Shown here one piece after another: positions 57,343 to 64,000 of a DNA stretch of 64,000 bases. Positions within the stretch are counted from its first letter, which is position 1, and each line of letters opens with the position of its first letter. This DNA is from Scleromitrula shiraiana. Taxonomy: Eukaryota > Ascomycota > Leotiomycetes > Helotiales > Sclerotiniaceae. The stretch lies in NCBI GenBank assembly GCA_028455995.1, contig JABELC010000003.1:186001-250000 (forward strand), read 5' to 3'. The translations under genes were made by a program, and so were the position numbers. The notes beneath the pieces were generated by a model. It was not told the DNA's origin. It searched no databases and was given only the letters and a program-made list of their open reading frames with translations.

Positions 57343-59887
57343 TTAAACTACACCCCCCAACACAAACCCTGCATTAACCGCCACCGCCACCAATAAACAC
57401 CCACAAAGAATACTTGGACCCCAAGCATCATAATATTTAATGTTCTTCCTCTCCCTAATACTCCTACTTCTATACAGATACATACCCACGCTATAGAGAA
57501 GCGACATGATCGCTACCGCACTGAAGAACCCGGCTGCGACGAAGGAGAGGGGCGATGGTTTGTTGCCGAAGTTAACGAGGGTGGCGGCGATGGTTCCGAT
57601 GTAGATTGAGAATTCGAGCTAGAAGGAGGGGTATTAGTAGGGGGTTCATAGATAAAGAGGGGATGGAGGAGATAGGGAAGAGGTAAGGGGAGAAGGGATA
57701 ACAGAACATACCCAAGTTAAAAAAGTCCTCTCAGCAGCCAAATAAACCTTCGGTTCCACTCTAACCGGCACATGAATTTTCTTTCCCGGCGGAGCTTTAA
57801 ATCTCTTTGAAACAATGTTCCCACCGGCCCTACCGAGTGCGGAAAACGTGGCATTATTACTATCCATTACATCTCTAGGTTTAGGAGCCATAGAATGGAA
57901 TGTTTTAGCTATGCGATTAATACCTATCCTGGAATAATGTTTGGTAGCTTCTTTGAGATATAGGATACCGCCAATTCGACGAGCTTCTTCGAAGGGTGTG
58001 TTGTCAATGGCTTCTTCTTCGTCGGAATCGTAAATGTAATCCTCTTCTTGTAGAGGCATTGATTCCATTTCTTCTTCAATATCTAAAGTGTTGCCTCGTG
58101 CTGCGAGTTGGTCGCGACGTTGAAGATTTCCATTTGTTCCAGGCAATCCTAAAGATCTATTGTAGGAGTATTCATCATCATCTGAGTCATCATCGTCATC
58201 ATCATCACTTGTACTTGGATTTGAATGACCAGGTCGCTGAATACCAAAATGTTGTGTGATAGGTTTTCGAATATCGACATCCATTTGTGGCATCCAAAAT
58301 GGTAGAAGATTTATGCGAGTAGGGAATAGGGTTGCTGTGCCGTGAATGAATTTGGAGAATTTTGGAACTGCTTCAACAAGATGGCTAGCAATAAGTTCTC
58401 GTACCCATTCCGGTGGCTCTTGACCAGCTTGAGTTTGTAACTTGACTTCCAATACAGCGTAGGGAAATTTCTCGATATCTTCCGGAGGTAATTGGCTGAA
58501 AGGGTAATCAACTCCAATGTCCATTCGTCGCCAGTTATTTCCACATCGCTTTCTTCCGTCAAGGTTGTCTTCTCTAACCATTGTAAGCTCAGTATCTAGC
58601 GAGATACGAACTCTTGCATCGGCGGGCAATTGAAAAGCTGTGCGGTTATAGAATGATCGACAAACTGGAACATAGCCCTTCTTCAGAACTGCATATTGAA
58701 CCTCGTTCGCAAGTCTCTCATCCTCGTCGATTGCTTTAGCAGGTTTCTTCCCATCCTTGCGAGCCTTTTCGAATATAGCTGCTGGGAGTAGATCTCCCTC
58801 CATGTATGCATTGACGTTCTTCTCCTTAATACCGAATCTAGCTTTGACAGATTTCTCTCCTGTCCAATCTTCTCGATGTGTTTTTCGTTCCACAAATATT
58901 TGTTCTGTGTCCATACCACCATACCATCTCAGACGAATCGCTTCGGCTCCTTCTGTCTTCTTGAGTCGCCCTTCGTATAATTCCCATGTTTCCGGATTAT
59001 CGTAATAGATCGAAGTAATAGCGGAATCTTTGGTTTCGAATTCTTTACTCGGGTTGAATACAAGTACAGGAAGATGCTATAACCAGTTAGCTGTGCCGAT
59101 TAATACTCATTCGATGGAAGCACTACCTTCAAGATAATAAGCTTCAACTCGGTGATGTTATCGGGGTGTACCCAGTATTTGGTAGTTTGTCGAATAAAAT
59201 TTGCTTGACTTCCACCAGCTGAACTATCACCCTTCACTGGATTTCCTCGAGTCCTAACTAAATCATATAACTTCGAAAGCTTCACAATATCCGCGTCGTA
59301 GTTATCTTTGAAGAAAGGTTTCGCCTTTAATCTTGTCGCAAACACGGGCTTCAACATCCATCCTGTTTGTTTCTACCATTTGTTAGTTCCGTGCCATGCA
59401 ATTTAACCTCTAAACCACCTACATCATGCTTCTTAATGATCTTTTGAAATCCAGTATAATTCAATTGAACAAATTTGGCCAAATCGTGAACATCCGCAAT
59501 TATATCACTTAAATCTTCCTCCAAAAGCATAAATTCTTCATCGGTTGGTACGTCGGAATCGTTGGATCCATTAGTTCGTTCAGGTCCTCTGGAATCTAAC
59601 CTCGAAACCACATCGTTAACCTCTCTATTCGCATTTGCAATTCTTCGACCAATTTCAATAGCTTTTAATTTCTGCTTGGTGTGAACCTTATCCAATTCCG
59701 CCTCCATAAGATCAATAAATTGACCTTCATTCTCCTCTGACCATTCTCTTCGTTTAGGATTCGGATTGTCTTTCGAAGGAGGAATAAGGTATGGAGTTTT
59801 TAACTGTTCCTTGAGTTCATCGTAGGCAATGTAGTACCATTGGTACTCCTTAATCACACTCGACCGAAGCTGTTCACCGAATTTCAT
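57343..59887 (-). CDS. VTC4: VTC4, polyphosphate polymerase of the vacuolar transporter chaperone complex
   Basis: Makes polyphosphate from ATP and moves it into the vacuole. Exons (minus) 59887-59423, 59372-59127, 59076-57712 and 57618-57343 join in phase to 783 residues; introns are 50, 50 and 93 nt. An N-terminal SPX domain starts at MKFGEQLRSSVIKEYQWYY, with the Lys-rich helix KIIKKHDKQTGW that binds inositol pyrophosphates. The catalytic tunnel domain carries RLRWYG, FVERKTHRE, RISLDTELTMVRED and YAVLEVKLQ. An acidic linker (STSDDDDDDDSDDDEY) leads to three C-terminal membrane helices, beginning EFSIYIGTIAATLVNFG. In intron 1, using the AG at 59373 restores the family sequence. The full catalytic set favours VTC4 over VTC2/3. 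Confidence 0.94.
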
Positions 59888-60312
59888 GACGATTACTCCG
59901 GGTGGAAATTTATAATGTCCTCTTGGGCCGTCAGTTTCCTTGATCCAACGTTCAGACTTTGACTGTAAATCTTGAACAATTAGCATTGACAAGAAAGAAT
60001 AAAGCTCAATACTTCTTTTTTATGATAGCATAAAGAATTTTGCAATTGGGTAGTAATTCATGAATCAATGACAATTGAAATAATAAAGGCGGAAACAATG
60101 AAATTGGTATTACCTTTTTTATACAATGGATATACAATAGATTATGTGTTGTACTTTTCGTATGGAAGAGAAGGCACGACTTGGATATCTGTTGCCGGTA
60201 TAATTTCAAGATATTGGATTGAGGTTGGATTGAGGATGATTGATTTAAGGAATTGAATTGTTAGAACTTGAAGGAGGAAGTACGGGAGATAGATAGCTTG
60301 TGATTTTCTTGA

Positions 60313-60381
60313 TAATAAGTGTAAGTATAATAAGTGTAAGTATAATAAGTGTATAAGTATAATAAGTGTGCGTATAATAAG
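60313..60381. repeat. Minisatellite, TAATAAGTGTAAGTA-like unit
   Basis: About four to five degenerate copies of a 15-18 bp unit. Confidence 0.8.
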
Positions 60382-60566
60382 TGTAATTGCGTAACAATAC
60401 ACTAGATTATTGACATTATTTGCATAACTTTGCCCAGAATCTTGAATACGGTACTACTAGAGTAGATCATTTTGAATGCATAGAAATCTATCTCCAAGAA
60501 AAGAAGCTCCATTTATTGACCAATAATAAATGGATCTCAGAAACGTGAAAATGGAATTCAAAGTGA

Positions 60567-60602
60567 CACGTGAGTGGCTCAAGAGTGGCTCAAGAGTGGC
60601 TC
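60567..60602. promoter_or_regulatory. CACGTG site next to a triple 12-bp direct repeat, upstream of VTC4
   Basis: CACGTG at 60567-60572 overlaps three tandem copies of GAGTGGCTCAA(G). It lies 680 bp upstream of the VTC4 ATG and about 870 bp upstream of guanine deaminase. VTC genes are PHO-regulon members in yeast, activated by Pho4 at CACGTG. Function here is inferred. Confidence 0.45.
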
Positions 60603-60663
60603 TTAAAATTGTCTCACTCACCACCTGCCCTCTTTACAAACAAACTACTTATTAATCCAATCT

Positions 60664-60730
60664 TATCTTATCACATCACATCACATCACATCATATCATA
60701 TCATATCATATCATATCATATTATATCATT
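60664..60730. repeat. (ATCAC)n/(ATCAT)n pentanucleotide array
   Basis: Four CACAT-type units pass directly into about six CATAT-type units, so one transition spread through part of the array. Confidence 0.9.
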
Positions 60731-61072
60731 ACTAATATAATCTCTTCTTCACCGCCAAACCTGATTTTAAATTTCATAATTCCTTTCATCGAATCATCTT
60801 ATTCCGAGGCCAGATCAGGTCAGCTCACTATTTTTGGTCAATTTTGGTACAGTACGTACTTGAAACTATTTGGTCACATTCATCTATCGAAGAGTTCTAT
60901 TCCGCTTTTGATATCGCTTTTGATATCGCTTTTTCGGTGTTATATCCGTGGCCAGAACATTAACGAGGATAGTTGTAATTCAATTTATCTTATTACAATT
61001 TTCTCTCGTTCATTCAAGTTGTCAGAAAATCAATTCAATCAATATACATACACCTATTCTAACATCAATATC

Positions 61073-61075
<3 letters not shown>

Positions 61076-61116
<41 letters not shown>

Positions 61117-61210
61117 ATCTATATACACATACATACATACATACATACATACATACATACATACATACATACATACATACATACATACATACATACATAA
61201 ATACATACAT
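61076..61210. repeat. Compound (TA)n-(ACAT)n microsatellite
   Basis: About 19 TA units, a short TATC bridge, then about 18-20 ACAT units. Confidence 0.95.
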
Positions 61211-61442
61211 ATATACATATTCAGTATTCTTGTAAGAACACATTTTGATATATGGAAAAGTGTTTTCCTAATGATTGACTACAGTTTAATTATAACTGCC
61301 TGTGTTCAAGTGTTCCTGCCTTCTAGGTTCTGGCCTTTTCTCCAGCTCCCTCATCTATTTGGTTGAAAGTTCAACACTGCTTTGAACTCCATCATATTGC
61401 ATTCGACATTCATCAACCCATAAACCTGTTAATTGGTACAAA

Positions 61443-62804
61443 ATGCCAAATACCAATCAATTCCCCTTATTGTTTTATGGATCTATTGTACATTCGAAAA
61501 GTCTACATGTTCTTGAATATGCCAAACAAGGTCTTCTGATTGTCCAATCTGGCAACATAATTTTCTTCCATAGTAATGTCGGTAGAGACGAAATTTTCGG
61601 TGTACTGGCTCGCTTGAACCTCCAGGCCTTTCTTCCCAATATTCGATATCTTAAGAAAGGACAATTCATTATTCCTGGATTTATTGATACACACAACCAT
61701 GCACCACAATGGGCGCAACGCGGTCTCGGTCGTGGTTTGGAAATTCTAGATTGGCTGGACCAAGTAACATTTCCAAATGAAGCAAAATTTGAGGATCCTA
61801 CCTATGCAAGAAAGGTTTACAATTCATGCGTGGACGGTTTCATAAAACAAGGAATTACTACCGCATCATATTATGGATCTTTGCATGTGGAAGCAACAAA
61901 AATTCTCGCGGATGTCTGTTTAAGCAAAGGACAACGGGCATTTGTGGGGAAATGCAATATGAATCGTAACTCTCCAGATTATTACACAGATGCTTCTGCG
62001 GAATCATCTCTTGAAGACACAAAGGATTTTATATCCCATGTACGACAAATCGATCCTGAGTTTAAACTTATTACCCCTGTTCTTACACCTCGATTTGCAA
62101 TTTCCTGCACCCCTGAACTCCTTACTGGCCTTGGAAAAATCGCAACTGAGAACCCTAACCTTCCCATTCAAACTCATTTTTGTGAAGCAGAATCTGAAAA
62201 GTCTACTACGCTGTCTCTCTTTCCTGAATTCACAAACGAAGCAGATTTGTATGAAAGTTTCAACCTTTTATCTAAACGATCCATTCTCGCACACTGTACC
62301 ATTATGACGGAGTATGAGGCTGAACGACTCGCCACTCTTGAATGTGGAGTTGCACACTGTCCAATCTCCAATACCACAGTTGGAGGAGGTTTTATGGCTG
62401 CACCTATTCGAGACTTCCTTCGTCGTGGCATCAAAGTCGGACTAGGAACCGATAGCGGTGGAGGTTTCTCATCCTCAATCCTAGATGCCATGCGTCAAGC
62501 CTTTATCGTGTCCAATGCGCGAGACTTTTTAACCCAAGGAGCTGACCCCCGCCTAACACTCGCAGAGTGTTTCCATCTTGCAACGCTTGGCGGCGCACAA
62601 GTTTGCTGTCTGGAGCAGGAAACAGGAAATTTTGAAGTCGGGAAGCAATTCGATGCGCTACTTATAGACACTCAGAAAGATGGGGCGATGACGATGGTGG
62701 AGGATAAAGATACGCTAGAGGTTTTGTTTGAGAAGTTTTTGATGAGTGGGGATGATCGGAATATCGTGGACGTTTATGTTAGGGGCAATGAAATTAAGCG
62801 TTAA
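61443..62804 (+). CDS. GUD1: Guanine deaminase
   Basis: Zinc amidohydrolase converting guanine to xanthine in purine salvage/catabolism. Intronless, 453 residues, full length for the family. The first metal-binding block is PGFIDTHNHAPQWAQRGLG (residues 78 on, His84 and His86). Others are THFCEAESE (third His), LAHCTIM, CPISNTTVGGG, and VGLGTDSGGG with the catalytic Asp. The C-terminal strand GKQFDALLID is typical. The PQ after the HxH motif and the GTDSGGG block point to guanine deaminase rather than a generic chlorohydrolase-type deaminase. Confidence 0.93.
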   Translation: MPNTNQFPLLFYGSIVHSKSLHVLEYAKQGLLIVQSGNIIFFHSNVGRDEIFGVLARLNLQAFLPNIRYLKKGQFIIPGFIDTHNHAPQWAQRGLGRGLEILDWLDQVTFPNEAKFEDPTYARKVYNSCVDGFIKQGITTASYYGSLHVEATKILADVCLSKGQRAFVGKCNMNRNSPDYYTDASAESSLEDTKDFISHVRQIDPEFKLITPVLTPRFAISCTPELLTGLGKIATENPNLPIQTHFCEAESEKSTTLSLFPEFTNEADLYESFNLLSKRSILAHCTIMTEYEAERLATLECGVAHCPISNTTVGGGFMAAPIRDFLRRGIKVGLGTDSGGGFSSSILDAMRQAFIVSNARDFLTQGADPRLTLAECFHLATLGGAQVCCLEQETGNFEVGKQFDALLIDTQKDGAMTMVEDKDTLEVLFEKFLMSGDDRNIVDVYVRGNEIKR

Positions 62805-63252
62805 ATAAAGACAGTAACTTGGTAGTCGGGTCCGGAAGAGAATGAATGGAAGCCCCGGAGGTGTTACGCGAGAATATAAAAACGAAAAACCACTTTTAGC
62901 ATTTAAATCATGGCCGTTCAGTTTGCCACGCTGCGGATTCAGATGTATGTGTATGTACAACGCATTGCGATGTTTTAACATTGCATATACCGAGCACAAC
63001 CAATCATCTGTATCAATTCAGATATCGCTGACAAATAAAGCCCACAATAGACAGCAGCGGCTGCGGATAGTTACCTGACTGTATGTAATCTCACGCTAGA
63101 CGTCGTATCATGGAACGAACAATCAAATACCCAGGCATCCCATTTCCCAATTCAATTTCCCGATAACATGATAACATGCTATCGTGAGCTTTTCCGCGCC
63201 ATATAATACCGTACATCGCAATCCGCACTCATTCCCACCATATCGAAATACC
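62805..63252. other. Intergenic spacer
   Basis: 3' flank of guanine deaminase and 5' flank of the GDSL gene; no gene seen. Confidence 0.5.
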
Positions 63253-64000
63253 ATGTCCACGAGCGCCATGTCCACGAGCGCCTCGTTTGCCCATCTCCCG
63301 CCGCTCAAGATCCTCTGTCTGGGCGACTCCCTCACCGAAGGCTACTCGGAATTCGGCACCAGGTTTACCCCGTATGGTAGGACGTTGAGAGAGGCGTTGC
63401 TCAAGAAATGGCCGGCCAGGGATATTAAGGTGCTTGTGGATGGCGTTAGTGGGGATTTGGTTACGCGGCCGGGGGGGACGTTTGAGGAGAGGGCGGGGAG
63501 GTGGTGTAAGTTGGGGGTTTTCTTATGGTTTTTTCTTTGGGGGGGTTGAGGGGTATGGTGGGTATGGTGGGATGGGATGGATGGGGGGAAAGGAAGATTG
63601 AGAGGATTGGAATATGAAGTTAGTGGATGAGATGAGATGAGATGGGATGGGATGGGATGGGATGGGGTGGGCGCATCGAGTGATGTTGCCATTGGTTCCT
63701 GTGCAGTTATGTCTTTATCTCTTGAACCATCACATCCACAACCAGCCCGCCCATCCATCCAAACACCACTCACTCTCATAACCACCTCATCCCACCAAAC
63801 ACGCCACCAAATCCCCACCACCCCCCTCCCCTCGCTTCCCTCTCTTCACACTCCTTTCCTATCTTCTACACCAACCAACCAAACAACCAAAACTAACAAC
63901 CCCTCCCCTCTCCCAGTCCCCACACCCACCCCAGACCACCCTATAACGCACCTGCTGCTCCTCGGCGGCACCAACGACCTCGCCCAGCGCCGGCCGCCCG
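63253..64000 (+). CDS. GDSL/SGNH-family hydrolase, truncated by window end
   Basis: Lipase/esterase-like serine hydrolase, cytosolic by lack of a signal peptide. Exon 1 is 63253-63505. Exon 2 starts at 63917 and is cut at 64000. Block I is ILCLGDSLTEGY, with the nucleophilic Ser in GDS. Block II is represented by DGVSGD (Gly oxyanion). Block III is LLLLGGTNDLA, with the Asn of GTND, in exon 2. The catalytic Asp-x-x-His block lies outside the window. The 411-nt intron is long and full of GATGGGATGG pentamers, so an unseen small exon is possible. A tandem duplication encodes MSTSAMSTSAS at the N-terminus. Confidence 0.82.

Larger units (their letters stand above)
59888..61442. other. 1.55-kb spacer between VTC4 and guanine deaminase
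   Basis: Probable divergent 5' flanks with several simple repeats and a CACGTG; no gene. A 168-codon frame overlapping the TA/ATAC repeats (60860-61366) is compositional in its middle part. Confidence 0.55.

Noticed and set aside
60860..61366. 168-codon frame spanning the TA and ACAT repeats
   Set aside because: The middle is encoded by microsatellite (alternating Ile-Tyr and Thr-His), so it is not evidence of a gene.

Overview
The window is nuclear DNA from a filamentous ascomycete. Genes are protein-coding with many short GT-AG introns (about 45-100 nt), spacers are AT-rich and microsatellite-rich, and there are no operons. The protein set fits a Leotiomycete of the Botrytis/Sclerotinia type; that placement is inferred from recall and was not searched. 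No tRNA, rRNA, CRISPR array or intact transposon was recognised.

Layout. 0-5 kb: OCT1 (mitochondrial peptidase, cut by the window edge) diverges from a MICOS apolipoprotein-O-like gene across a 247-bp spacer; a multi-pass membrane protein follows. 5-10.6 kb: AT-rich gap, a heme-thiolate (family 2) peroxidase abutting cytosolic TyrRS, then a small secreted Kex2-type protein. 10.6-28 kb: accessory, gene-poor stretch with two unknown membrane proteins, a diverged pair of F-box/2EXR-like paralogues, an orphan protein, a decayed coiled-coil gene, and the proteasome gene PRE2. 28-38 kb: a 1197-aa GAF hybrid histidine kinase, a small hypothetical, SUA5, and RET3 (zeta-COP). 38-47.5 kb: an Ulp1/C48-like protease, a possible Myb/SANT-like protein, and about 6 kb of non-coding sequence ending in a long G-poor polypyrimidine tract with higher-order repeats. 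47.5-64 kb: conserved housekeeping genes MCM4, hexokinase, OST1 (ribophorin I), VTC4, guanine deaminase, and the 5' part of a GDSL/SGNH hydrolase.

Most neighbours are functionally unrelated. The best functional links are the OCT1/MICOS divergent pair, MCB-type G1/S motifs upstream of MCM4, and a CACGTG (PHO-type) site upstream of VTC4. The observations most worth following are: (i) a spliced upstream exon that would give SUA5 an arginine-rich mitochondrial presequence; (ii) histidine kinase introns lying exactly at both phospho-acceptor residues; (iii) the F-box-like paralogue pair, with a stop-free 60-nt intron in one and a GC-AG intron in the other; (iv) a coiled-coil pseudogene whose stops are all explained by C-to-T changes at CpA; (v) the polypyrimidine higher-order repeat; and (vi) nested complementary microsatellites between OST1 and VTC4. 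I found no clear evidence for a wholly new multi-gene system.
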